Assembly (NCBI GenBank): GCA_965249455.1
Contig: OZ252236.1
Location: 1,984,001 to 2,048,000, forward strand
DNA: 64,000 bases
Reading direction: 5' to 3'
From: Jiulongibacter sp024742395
GTDB taxonomy: Bacteria; Bacteroidota; Bacteroidia; Cytophagales; Spirosomataceae
The notes under the pieces are model-generated. The model did no database searches, was not told the DNA's origin, and worked only from the letters and a program-made list of their open reading frames with translations. The translations under genes and the position numbers were made by a program. Below are positions 19,820-28,695 of the stretch, piece by piece; position 1 is the stretch's first letter; every line of letters starts with the position of its first letter.

Positions 19820-20389
19820 TTATAGTTTTTCGGTGCAGATCCCGTTGTTAACAAAATCGTAGCAAGCCAGTTTCGCAAGTTTTAGTTTACCACCACTCTC
19901 AATTTCAGAAACACTGTAAATGACTTTTTCTATAAGTAGATTTACCTCATAAGAAACATTGGCACCTTTGAAACTCATGTCAATTTTTTCCACTTTAGCA
20001 TTTAATAATTTCAAATGCTGAAATTCATTTATGACGGTATTGCCTTCTCTGATATCCTGAAAAAGGTCTAACTCATTAATAGTCTTATTTAATACCAAAT
20101 ACTCATGCCAGATAGTAGAAGACTTATCAGCAGGAATGCTTAAAATAACTGACCTTTGTCTTCTACCGGTATTTATAAGAGTGCCCCCACTGAGAAAAAC
20201 AGGTCTAATAAAATCTAATTGGAAACCCTGAACAAGAGTACAATTAGATTTGGGAGGTGTTGTTTTTGTAGTTCTAAAAGCTGGAACCAAATATTCGCCG
20301 TTTACACCCGGTATATCGGCAAAAAATGTCACCTGTGCGTTTACTTCACACAAGACGAACACCAGGAATAGTATTTTGAAAGTCTTCAT
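19820..20389 (-). CDS. Secreted protein, possible second Hcp-like fold
   Basis: A 189-residue protein with a signal peptide (MKTFKILFLVFVLCEVNA). TFFADIPGVNGE at the mature N-terminus and the late strand pattern MSFKGANVSYEVNLLIEKVIYSV are weakly similar in layout to the next gene's Hcp-like product, so the two may be a diverged pair. The genes are 4 nt apart. A 95-nt gap with an operator-like inverted repeat separates it from the upstream 1165-residue protein, so it may have its own promoter. Confidence 0.5.
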   Translation of the reverse strand: MKTFKILFLVFVLCEVNAQVTFFADIPGVNGEYLVPAFRTTKTTPPKSNCTLVQGFQLDFIRPVFLSGGTLINTGRRQRSVILSIPADKSSTIWHEYLVLNKTINELDLFQDIREGNTVINEFQHLKLLNAKVEKIDMSFKGANVSYEVNLLIEKVIYSVSEIESGGKLKLAKLACYDFVNNGICTEKL

Positions 20390-20440
20390 GGTAAAACTAA
20401 TTTAACCGTACACAATTTTCTTGAAATTTCTCTGATCTCT

Positions 20441-20488
20441 ATTTCATGGTTAACCCGGTTTTTTTCTGGTGGTTTACCATGATTTTAG
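20441..20488. promoter_or_regulatory. Operator candidate: inverted TCATGG / CCATGA repeat
   Basis: TCATGGTTAACC (20444-20455) and GGTTTACCATGA (20471-20482) form an inverted repeat with one mismatch and a 15-nt spacer. It lies in the only sizeable gap inside the surface-protein run and reaches the stop codon of the upstream gene. The same two half-sites, ACCATGAAAT and ACCATGATTTT, recur at 28600-28636, which argues for a shared regulator. Confidence 0.45.
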
Positions 20489-23400
20489 TTCGAACACCCT
20501 ACAATCTCAGCTTCAAAGACCTTGGAGTTTGATGCGGTGATTTCAAATCCCGGCTCAAGGAAGATGCCGCCTTCTGATTGATATTTTTTAGCTACCTGTA
20601 ATTTTTCTGTGGAGAAAACCTCTTGATGGGCAAATTTTAAACTGGCGTCATCTATGTTCAGCCCGCTGATCAGCAATTTGTTCTCATAAGGGAAAAGGTC
20701 AATGTGACTTACGGGTGACCCGCAGAAGTTTTGCAGGTTTTTTGGTTTATAACTCAATGAAACAGGAATTCTGTTTTCGGGAGTAATCTTTATAATTGCA
20801 GTTGTATCTCCGGTGCTCCATTGAAAGTTTACCTGTCCTTCAAAGTCCTCATTGGTGGTTCTGGCTCGCAGTAGAAATTCGGTGCCTCTGCACTGGTCAA
20901 TGTAATTACGTTCCTCAAATCTATGAGGGGATATTACCCATTGAAACCATCCATAAAAGTTATCACTTGGGCGGTTACAATGTATAGAGTAATTCGCGGA
21001 GTTATCCATGTAATACGCATACCACAGAGGGTCGCTTGAATTAGGACAGGTAAAAACTGGATTCCTTTTTATTAGATGAAAATCACCCTGTTGATCAAAA
21101 AAGCATTTACCTAAATGGTCGAAAGTAGTACTGCCAAAGCTCTCTTTGGTTTCAGGTTTAATATTTAAATTATTGTCAATTTCAAAAATGTATAAAGCAT
21201 CATAAGAGTGATTAAATTTACTGGAATTTTGTCCAGATTGGCCATAAACCCTGGATGTAACTAAAATACTAGTATCAGGTGTAAGATATATGCCATGCAA
21301 ATCTGTGAAATGTGAAGTAGATTCAAAATAATCGTCAAAATCATAAAGGGCCTCACTATGAATGTTACCATTCAAATCCAGTTTCCTTATTTTGTGATCG
21401 GTGGATATTAAATAGATAAATCCTTCTTTTTCAACGGCTGAAACACCTTCCTCGTTCTGATCAGTGCCAATTGCTTTTTGCCAAATAATTGCTCCACCTG
21501 TATTTATACATACCAGCCAAATATCTTTTTGACCTAAGGCGGCCGATGTTTTATTACCATTAATTCCGGAGTTCGAAGAGCCAATCAAAAGGATGTTGGA
21601 ATTGGAAAGTGTAATCGCATCTCCTAAATTTTCAGTCCCGTTTCCGCCATAGCTGAAGTCACTGATTTTTTGGCCATCTGCGTCTGTTTTAACTATCCAA
21701 ATATCAGATCCTCCCAAAGATTGACTCGTTTTATTGCCGTTAGCAGCAGAAGAGGATTCTCCGGCGATTATAATTTCAGAATTGGGCAATTGAATTGCCT
21801 TTATGGCCTTTTCAGCGGCTGTTCCGCCATATGTTTTATCCCAGATTTTATTGCCCAAATGATCTCTACTGAGAATCCAGAAATCATCGCCGCCAAAAGA
21901 GGCCTGTGATTTTAGGTCACCAATACCTGCAGCGGAGAAACCTGTAGTTAAGAAAAGGTCACTTTTTAATAAAATCATATCGACAGCAGTAGCAGCAATG
22001 GACTCATTTTTAAGAAATACTGAAGTTTGATCGTCTTCTAAAAGATGAAAATCAAAAAAGGCGTCTGTATAGAAAATTTGACCATTTGCAGTCGGAACGA
22101 TGCCCACGGGAGGTTGGTAATCGGCATATTTGAATTGGGGCTGTCTATAAAATTTAGACGATTTTGCAAACTTATAAGTAGGAGTTGCTGGTAACCGTTC
22201 CACCTCGATAATAGGAGGTAGAAGAGTAGGAGCGGAGGGGCTGAAAGTAATTTCGTTTGTTGAAGACGAAAAGCAGGTAGTTTGGCAATGTGCAGAGAAT
22301 GTTTGCGAAATGTTTTGTTGTGAAACGGTGAGTTCAGTCCCTGTCATACCATTGCTCCAGGTAACATTGCCTGAGCAAGAATTCGCCATTAGTTTAGCCA
22401 TTGTACCGGGGCAAGACAGAAGACTTCCCTCCGTTAATGAAATATTAAATGAAGGCTGAGTGGCCACTTTATAACTTACTTTATATACGGCCGAACTCAA
22501 CCCTGCACAACCACTACTTAGTTTTACCTGATAGTCTCCCGGTGCATTTGAGACAGTTAAGCTTGGGCTGTTTTGACCGTTTATAAGTACATTATTCTTG
22601 AACCACTGGTAGCTGAGTGCTCCTGTCAAATCGCATATTGCATTCAATTTTATACTGGATCCCTGGCATACCTCAATTTTATCCGGGTTTTCAGACACAG
22701 GAGAAATGCGTAATAAAGGTTTCTTATTATCAATGGTAAGTACATTTGATTCCAGAACAGAGCATGAAGCGTAGCCTCCCAAATAGTTAAGTATTAATTG
22801 ATAATTGCCACCTTCTGTGGTATTTAGTTGCTCTGTGCTTGAAACAATATTGCCATCTTTGAACCATTGATAGCTAAAGCCAAAATCTGAGGAAAGTGCA
22901 CTGTTTTGATTATCAATTTCCAAGTTCACACTGGTTCCACAGAAACTTGCTAAAGCATCTGATTTGATATTCAGAGAATCTGTTTTTTTGATATGAACAT
23001 CGGCAAATCCACTAGTTACCACATTACATACCCCAGAACCACCATTGCTAATTTGAATAGAATATCTACCTGATTCAGTTGCGGAAATGGAGTTTTGATT
23101 GTCCTGACCAATTAATCTGCCGTCTTTCATCCATGTCCATGTTATAGGGTCTCCGGAATTGTTTTGGATATTGGCAGTAAGCGTTACCGCTGAGCCACAT
23201 GTGCTAAGTGAAGGAGAAGCAGATATAGATGCTCCCAATTCACAAACAGTGATGGTTTGATTAGCAATGATGCTCCATTTACCCTCTGAATCTTGTGCTC
23301 TTAGGGTGAATTGATGATTGCCATTTGAAAGGGAATTGTCAATTGTAAATAGCTGACTATCTAAGTCCAGAAGTGTATTGGCAGTGATGGGAATCTGCGA

Positions 23401-23982
23401 ACCTAAACCATAGCCAGGGTCTACATTGAAGAAATATTCAAGTTTAGTTATAGATGGCAGCGTATTACTATTTTGAGGTGTTTTATAGAAGTTTTGGCTA
23501 TACACTACAGACCAGTGTCCACTGGCTGATTTAGCTCGAATATAGAATTTATGGAAACCTATAGGAAGGTTTTCAGCAATTGGAACAATAAGGCTTTGGG
23601 AAATATTTTGTGCAGCTGTGATACCTATTGCATTTCCAAGTCCGTAACCTGGATCGCTGTCAATAAAATATTCCAATTGACTAATGTTTGAATTCTCTGT
23701 TACGAGTGTATTAGTCTTAAAAAAGTTTTGACCATAAGCCATGCTCCACACGCCGTTTGCATTTTTTGCTCTGATAAATAACTTATGGAAACCATTGGTC
23801 AAATTAGTGGACAAAGGAATATTTAAGTTTGCAGATACTGTATTTCCCGAAGTGATAGGAACATCTATTCCATTTCCAATTCCTGGGTCGGTATCAAAAA
23901 AATACTCTACTTTTTGGATATTCTGAGCGAAAACCGAGTTGAACAATCCAACAAAAAATATACTTAGTATTAAATTTTTCAT
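20485..23982 (-). CDS. Large secreted protein with Ig-like domains, beta-propeller repeats and 3-coathanger tail
   Basis: A 1165-residue extracellular protein. A signal peptide (ends VFAQ) is followed by three ~75-residue repeats opening (V/L)EYFF(D/N)(T/V)DPG(I/Y)G and ending in RAKNANGVWS-like motifs. Several Ig-like domains follow (residues ~250-580; repeated YQWFKDG/YQWFKNN). Then come propeller-type repeats (~700-860; GGSDIWIVKTDADG, YGGTAAEKAIKAIQ, GESSSAANGNKTS) and a C-terminal 3-coathanger-stack-like domain (KKYQSEGGIFLEPGFEITAS). The composition suggests an adhesive or scaffold surface protein, not an enzyme. Confidence 0.75.
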   Translation of the reverse strand: MKNLILSIFFVGLFNSVFAQNIQKVEYFFDTDPGIGNGIDVPITSGNTVSANLNIPLSTNLTNGFHKLFIRAKNANGVWSMAYGQNFFKTNTLVTENSNISQLEYFIDSDPGYGLGNAIGITAAQNISQSLIVPIAENLPIGFHKFYIRAKSASGHWSVVYSQNFYKTPQNSNTLPSITKLEYFFNVDPGYGLGSQIPITANTLLDLDSQLFTIDNSLSNGNHQFTLRAQDSEGKWSIIANQTITVCELGASISASPSLSTCGSAVTLTANIQNNSGDPITWTWMKDGRLIGQDNQNSISATESGRYSIQISNGGSGVCNVVTSGFADVHIKKTDSLNIKSDALASFCGTSVNLEIDNQNSALSSDFGFSYQWFKDGNIVSSTEQLNTTEGGNYQLILNYLGGYASCSVLESNVLTIDNKKPLLRISPVSENPDKIEVCQGSSIKLNAICDLTGALSYQWFKNNVLINGQNSPSLTVSNAPGDYQVKLSSGCAGLSSAVYKVSYKVATQPSFNISLTEGSLLSCPGTMAKLMANSCSGNVTWSNGMTGTELTVSQQNISQTFSAHCQTTCFSSSTNEITFSPSAPTLLPPIIEVERLPATPTYKFAKSSKFYRQPQFKYADYQPPVGIVPTANGQIFYTDAFFDFHLLEDDQTSVFLKNESIAATAVDMILLKSDLFLTTGFSAAGIGDLKSQASFGGDDFWILSRDHLGNKIWDKTYGGTAAEKAIKAIQLPNSEIIIAGESSSAANGNKTSQSLGGSDIWIVKTDADGQKISDFSYGGNGTENLGDAITLSNSNILLIGSSNSGINGNKTSAALGQKDIWLVCINTGGAIIWQKAIGTDQNEEGVSAVEKEGFIYLISTDHKIRKLDLNGNIHSEALYDFDDYFESTSHFTDLHGIYLTPDTSILVTSRVYGQSGQNSSKFNHSYDALYIFEIDNNLNIKPETKESFGSTTFDHLGKCFFDQQGDFHLIKRNPVFTCPNSSDPLWYAYYMDNSANYSIHCNRPSDNFYGWFQWVISPHRFEERNYIDQCRGTEFLLRARTTNEDFEGQVNFQWSTGDTTAIIKITPENRIPVSLSYKPKNLQNFCGSPVSHIDLFPYENKLLISGLNIDDASLKFAHQEVFSTEKLQVAKKYQSEGGIFLEPGFEITASNSKVFEAEIVGCSN

Positions 23983-23986
23983 AACC

Positions 23987-24985
23987 TTAATTATTTGATT
24001 GAATCGTAATACTGCCGGAAAGTCCAGATTGAATAGAACCAGTATTACTTATGAAAAAATTAGTGATGATAGGAATAGGAGGCTGACCAGATAGTTTATA
24101 TGGGATATTTCCTCCAAAGATCCCCATGTCAGAGCCGTTTGTGCCCGTAGCCAATGCCGGCGAACCACTTTTTAGCATGAAGTTTTTGTCGCTAATTGAA
24201 TTACCCGAAGAGGGGTCTGCCACAATAAAAATGGTGGTTCTATCACTAAGGTTTTCAATATTGTTATTAATTCCAGATTGTGGGAAAACACTGGTTCCGT
24301 TGGGGATTTTTAAACAAAAAGCAATTGAATTTGTGGTGCTTAAATTAGGATTGACTTGTTCAATGAGGCAATTATTGAATGTGTTATTTGTACCTGAATT
24401 GAGGTTATCAATATAGCAGTGATCAACGACAGCATTTGAAAGTTGAAGAATACCCAATATCGAGGATTGTATGAGGGTATTTAGGCCACTTCCGGAAACA
24501 TTATTTGCCAATGAAGTTTGGCAGTTGATCAGGCTATTATTATTGCCAAAAATGTTGATGCCACCTGAAAAGGTACAACCATTGAACGTTAGTCCACTTA
24601 CAGAGGGGTCAATAGAAAAACTGAAGCTAAAAACTACACCGTAAACTATAGAATTTGACGAGCCAGAAGCGAAATTGAAGCTATTTGTAATTTTTGATTC
24701 AAGTCTATTGGCAGAAATTGGGCTAATCGTGTTTGCATTTGACTCTAATTGGTATCCATTCCCAATTAGTACAATTCTTTTTGAAATAGTACTTGCAGAA
24801 TAACTCGTAGATGAGGGCTCTAAGTAGATGGTGTCGCCATCTAGGACATCTGCCAAAGCAGTCGAAAGATTAGCATAAACTAAACCTGGAACTAAAGCGA
24901 TCTCAGGGTTATTGTTTACCCTTCGAATTGTGCCAAATGCCTGAGTACTGATGATCAGAATAATGAACAGAAATAGATGTTTCAT
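23987..24985 (-). CDS. Secreted right-handed beta-helix-like protein (paralogue B)
   Basis: A 332-residue protein with a signal peptide (ends QAFGT). TIRRVNNNPEIALVPGLVYA and the following ALADVLDGDTIYLEPSSTSY are the typical N-cap of parallel beta-helix proteins. Short asparagine- and serine-rich coils fill the middle. The tail LSGQPPIPIITNFFIS...GSITIQSNN is almost the same as in the gene just upstream, so the two are tandem duplicates. It lies 4 nt before the 1165-residue gene. The surface ligand or polymer partner is unknown. Confidence 0.7.
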   Translation of the reverse strand: MKHLFLFIILIISTQAFGTIRRVNNNPEIALVPGLVYANLSTALADVLDGDTIYLEPSSTSYSASTISKRIVLIGNGYQLESNANTISPISANRLESKITNSFNFASGSSNSIVYGVVFSFSFSIDPSVSGLTFNGCTFSGGINIFGNNNSLINCQTSLANNVSGSGLNTLIQSSILGILQLSNAVVDHCYIDNLNSGTNNTFNNCLIEQVNPNLSTTNSIAFCLKIPNGTSVFPQSGINNNIENLSDRTTIFIVADPSSGNSISDKNFMLKSGSPALATGTNGSDMGIFGGNIPYKLSGQPPIPIITNFFISNTGSIQSGLSGSITIQSNN

Positions 24986-24996
24986 GGCCTCAATAG

Positions 24997-26037
24997 TTAA
25001 TTGTTAGACTTGATAGTTATACTGCCGGTAAGTCCAGAGGATGTTGAACCCGTGGTGCTCAGAAAGAAATTGGTAATAACAGGAACAGGTGGTTGACCAG
25101 AAAGACGGTAAGGGTTAGTACCGCCAAAGGCCCCCATATCTACACCATTTATGCCCACATTTTTGGCCGGTGAAGTAATGCTCAATCTGAAATCACGATC
25201 TCTTCGAGTGGATGCAAGAGGATTGGCTACTATGAAAACATTTTCTATGGGTACATTTTCTACATTATTATTAATTCCAGCATTTGGAAAAGTGGTAGAA
25301 GAAGTAGTTTGATTTACCAATTTCATGCAATGAGAGAAGGTGTTTGTCAATGGCACAGCTGATGGTGCATGGAGAATGATACAATTTGTGAAGGCACAGT
25401 TTTCTGGCATGGAGCTGTTTCCGAAACCTACAGAATTTATAAAACTATTATCTATAACTGCTCCTACTTGTGTAAGAATTGCCTCATTGATGATGCTGTT
25501 TTTAATAAGGTTATTGGTTCCGTTACCAAAAATCGAACCTTGATGGCTGAAAAAACATTGGTTCACCAGATTATTAGACGATATCAACTGCAAATCATTT
25601 GTGAAACTGCAGCGATGAAATTCTACTGCTGTAGCACCTGCTTCTACATTTACATTACCTGAAAAAAAATTTATACCATTAAAAACGGAACCTGCGGCTG
25701 TGTTTTTAATGTTAACGGAGCTATTAGCAGAAAATTTTGACTCTAAAGTTGAATAGGAGAGTGGAGTTATCAAAGAGCTATTTTCCCCAATTTGATAACC
25801 ATTTCCATACCAAACCAATCTTTTTGTAATATTAGTAAGTGATGTAGTGGAATAGCTAGTAGAAGATGGCTCAAGATACAACGTATCACCGCCTTGGGCA
25901 TCTGTTAAAGCATTATCTAAATTTAAGTATACCAACCCTGAAACAGCCACCACCCCAGGGTTATTATTTACTCTGCGAATCGTAGCGTTTGCTAGAAATA
26001 CACAAAATAGCAATGTGATTGTCAATAAATGTTTCAT
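24997..26037 (-). CDS. Secreted right-handed beta-helix-like protein (paralogue A)
   Basis: A 346-residue paralogue of the gene 11 nt downstream. It shares the signal peptide plus TIRRVNNNPGV...GDTLYLEPSSTSY opening, the central beta-helix-like coils and the PPVPVITNFFLS...GSITIKSNN tail. The middle parts have diverged strongly while both ends are conserved, which suggests selection on the caps for assembly or export. It has no visible catalytic motif. Confidence 0.7.
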   Translation of the reverse strand: MKHLLTITLLFCVFLANATIRRVNNNPGVVAVSGLVYLNLDNALTDAQGGDTLYLEPSSTSYSTTSLTNITKRLVWYGNGYQIGENSSLITPLSYSTLESKFSANSSVNIKNTAAGSVFNGINFFSGNVNVEAGATAVEFHRCSFTNDLQLISSNNLVNQCFFSHQGSIFGNGTNNLIKNSIINEAILTQVGAVIDNSFINSVGFGNSSMPENCAFTNCIILHAPSAVPLTNTFSHCMKLVNQTTSSTTFPNAGINNNVENVPIENVFIVANPLASTRRDRDFRLSITSPAKNVGINGVDMGAFGGTNPYRLSGQPPVPVITNFFLSTTGSTSSGLTGSITIKSNN

Positions 26038-26043
26038 AATGTT

Positions 26044-26403
26044 TTAGTTTAATGCGTTTTCCAGATTGATTCTTTTTCTTCGTGATATTGGGCAGTAAAG
26101 CTCATTTTGCATAGCTGCAATGTCTTTATCAAAGTCTTTCAAATAGTCTAAATTGATGATATGTGAGCGGTGCACTCTTACCATATTTCCTACGCTCTGA
26201 AGTCTTTCCTGAAGCTTTTGGATATTGGTACTTACTATGATTTTCCTTCCATCACGTAGGTATATATACGAATAGCTGATTTCTGCAGAAATCATCACTA
26301 TTTCTGATGGTTTGATATAGGTGCGGCTACCTACATGTACCTGAGTTATTTCAGAATTTAATAAGGCAGGGTTTGCTGCTGTTATTTGCTTTCTTTGTTG
26401 CAT
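26044..26403 (-). CDS. Stand-alone LytTR DNA-binding protein
   Basis: A 119-residue protein that is essentially one LytTR domain: HVGSRTYIKPSEIVMISAEI, SYSYIYLRDGRKIIVSTNIQ, MVRVHRSHIINLDYL. There is no receiver domain and no membrane segment. LytTR proteins bind direct repeats near promoters, often of surface or competence genes. It lies 3-6 nt from its neighbours within the secreted-protein run, so it probably regulates its own operon. How it would sense a signal without a receiver is not visible. Confidence 0.8.
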   Translation of the reverse strand: MQQRKQITAANPALLNSEITQVHVGSRTYIKPSEIVMISAEISYSYIYLRDGRKIIVSTNIQKLQERLQSVGNMVRVHRSHIINLDYLKDFDKDIAAMQNELYCPISRRKRINLENALN

Positions 26404-26406
26404 GAC

Positions 26407-28311
26407 TTATTTCTTTTGATTAGAAAATATCACTCCTCGTAAAGCCAGATTGCTGCCTTTCCATGTGGCATCTGCATCCAGAGTGAGGTAGTAGTAAAAG
26501 TTTTCATTGTCTATCACAGTTGCATTTGACAGTGCCACTGTTTTTTCCTGAATGGTGCTTAGGATTGAGTTGGTTGTAATACTGGCTAATACAGCTGCAG
26601 GGCCCGCCCCTTGTTTCGGAATAACAAAGAACTTCAGGGTAAGGCCACCAGCAATGTTTTGTTTATAGTGAAGTGTTAAAGCCTGACAGTTAAATCCTTG
26701 TGGGAGTTCTACCGGTGCATAAAAGTAAGCCTCGGTAGACTTGGTATCAGTGCTAAATGAAATGAGACATTTAGGTACATCTCTAAGTACATTGTTGGCA
26801 TACAATGGATTGCTTATGATGGGCTGAAAACCCATGGCTGATACATTATAAACTTGTGCTGATGCTGATGATGAACTGCATTCTATCAGATTGCCGTTTG
26901 CATCAGTGCATACCTGTCTTTCGCCACTTCCATTTAAATTATTTGCCCGTAGTGAGGCACCTGAGATATTGGAAGTGGAGCTGATTCCACCACCAACTCT
27001 AAGTCTATAGGTACTAGAAACACCGGGCAGTATGCCCAAATTCATGACACCATTTTTTTGTATTACCAAGGCATTGGAACGGATAGCGTTTGACTGCCCA
27101 TTTCCTATGATAAAAAGCGGATCTGTACTTGAGAAAGTGTTTGAGGTACCGTCAGGGATAGTATTAAACATGCCTATAACCGAAGTGCCAAAACCCTGAA
27201 GCTCTAATCCCCAGCCCATGCCATACATATACTGGCCGGCTCCCGAGTTATTTGATTCTCCTACTAAAACGGTATTGCTGTTACCATCTGAAATGTTATT
27301 GTTGAATCCACCTCTTGCAGAGTTAGAACCTACCACCTGCCAGTTTCCACTATTTGAGGGTACATTTTGCCAACTGGCATTTCCAAGAGCGTCAGAAGTA
27401 AGAATTTTACCATTTCCGGCTCCTTTTGTTAGCTGTAAAGTGTCCGTAATTAAGGCAGTTCCTTCTACCTGAAGTGTACGGTTTATGGAGTTAATCAGAC
27501 CGATTTCTCTATTGATACCCACTCTGTCACTAAAAAAATCTCCTCCAATAAGGGGGTTGGTTATATCAGCATGTTCAATGTACAGTTTGTCGTTTCCAGT
27601 TTCACTTCTTCCGGCAAAAGACCCTATAAGTACATTTCCATTGCTTCCTTCAACACTTCCCAAATTATAACCGGCTTCAAAACCCAAAATTGTGTTATTA
27701 CTGCCTGCGATCTTTCTGAAGGAACCGTGTCCAATCACCGTATTTCTATCACCATCGGCTTTTACTAAGCCTATTTCGTTGCCTATATAAATACTATGCG
27801 TTGTTTCGTTTGTTTCACCATTTTGATTGTTTTGCAGACCGGTAAGTGTTTTATGTCCAATTGAGATTACATTTCTTGGAAGAGCATTCAGCATGTTTAA
27901 TTGGCCAATAGAAATATTATTACCAGCATCATAGAAGGTTACATTACCCATGGCTTTAGTGCCAATAGCGATATTGGCCCCATCTATTGCCGGGTTATGC
28001 CTGGCTAGTGCACCGTATCCAATAGCAATCTGACTAGAAAAGTCCGGGTCCAGAATAACTTGTGGGGTGTAATTGTAAGACTTTAGGGCATTGATACCTA
28101 TTGCTATATGTCTATGTGAATTAATATTACTGAGTAAAGCATTTTTTCCGAGGGCAATATTGCTGGTATCTGAAGTTCTTTCCGGTAAGCCGCCTCTAAT
28201 ACCATTGGGCAAAATTTCAATAGACGCAGAGTCCTTTTGTATGATGCTGATTTGAGCAAACGAGACAAATGAGGTAAGGAAGAATATAATAGAACCGATT
28301 AGTGCTTTCAT
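26407..28311 (-). CDS. Secreted protein with YadA-head-like left-handed beta-roll
   Basis: A 634-residue protein with a signal peptide (ends VSFAQ). Residues ~45-270 carry 14-16-residue turns of the NIALGKNAL, IAIGINALKS, IAIGYGALAR, IAIGTKAMGN type, the left-handed parallel beta-roll of trimeric-autotransporter heads. NGKILTSDALGNASWQ at ~300 is typical of Bacteroidota fibre proteins. No YadA anchor is present. The C-terminal part (~490-634) is an unassigned beta-rich domain. It is probably a surface fibre encoded with the downstream secreted proteins. Confidence 0.7.
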   Translation of the reverse strand: MKALIGSIIFFLTSFVSFAQISIIQKDSASIEILPNGIRGGLPERTSDTSNIALGKNALLSNINSHRHIAIGINALKSYNYTPQVILDPDFSSQIAIGYGALARHNPAIDGANIAIGTKAMGNVTFYDAGNNISIGQLNMLNALPRNVISIGHKTLTGLQNNQNGETNETTHSIYIGNEIGLVKADGDRNTVIGHGSFRKIAGSNNTILGFEAGYNLGSVEGSNGNVLIGSFAGRSETGNDKLYIEHADITNPLIGGDFFSDRVGINREIGLINSINRTLQVEGTALITDTLQLTKGAGNGKILTSDALGNASWQNVPSNSGNWQVVGSNSARGGFNNNISDGNSNTVLVGESNNSGAGQYMYGMGWGLELQGFGTSVIGMFNTIPDGTSNTFSSTDPLFIIGNGQSNAIRSNALVIQKNGVMNLGILPGVSSTYRLRVGGGISSTSNISGASLRANNLNGSGERQVCTDANGNLIECSSSSASAQVYNVSAMGFQPIISNPLYANNVLRDVPKCLISFSTDTKSTEAYFYAPVELPQGFNCQALTLHYKQNIAGGLTLKFFVIPKQGAGPAAVLASITTNSILSTIQEKTVALSNATVIDNENFYYYLTLDADATWKGSNLALRGVIFSNQKK

Positions 28312-28315
28312 TTAA

Positions 28316-28516
28316 CTAGATGTTTTTAATTATTCCCTGGGTAATAGCTTTTTTGACCAATCCCAATTCGGACTTTACCTTAAACTTTGTGCTCATCTCT
28401 GAGAGTGACTCTTCTATGATTTTTGGCTTTAGTTTGAGTTTTTCTGCTATTTCCCGAACACTGTATTCATTAGATAAGAGAAGTAAAATTTCATATTCCC
28501 TTTCATTCAGTTTCAT
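28316..28516 (-). CDS. Small LuxR/GerE-type helix-turn-helix protein
   Basis: A 66-residue protein beginning MKLNEREYEILLLLSNEYSV; the frame also extends 8 codons upstream to a TTG. LNEREYEILLLLSNEYSVRE followed by IAEKLKLKPKIIEESLSEM is the GerE/LuxR C-terminal HTH pattern without a receiver. It is the first gene of the minus-strand surface-protein run (4 nt from the next gene) and diverges from the sensor-kinase gene. It may bind the CCATGA operator cluster just upstream, which is an inference from position only. Confidence 0.65.
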   Translation of the reverse strand: MKLNEREYEILLLLSNEYSVREIAEKLKLKPKIIEESLSEMSTKFKVKSELGLVKKAITQGIIKNI

Positions 28517-28599
28517 TTGCTTGCTTTCATTTCTATACAAATTTGCTCATTAGCCCAGGCATAACTTCTAAGGGTTTATAATGGAATTTCCTCTGGTGA

Positions 28600-28636
28600 A
28601 ACCATGAAATGTATCTCATGGAAAACCATGATTTTT
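28600..28636. promoter_or_regulatory. Operator candidate: CCATGA / TCATGG cluster in the divergent region
   Basis: AACCATGAAAT (28600-28610), inverted TCATGG (28616-28621) and AACCATGATTTT (28624-28635) lie between the divergent HTH-protein and sensor-kinase genes. The two outer half-sites repeat at 24 bp, about two helical turns. The same half-sites occur as an inverted pair at 20441-20488. Confidence 0.45.
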
Positions 28637-28695
28637 CTCTTGGCTATTGGAATAACCTCGGTTTTGGCAGAACTTCCGTTTGCTAATCAATCAGA

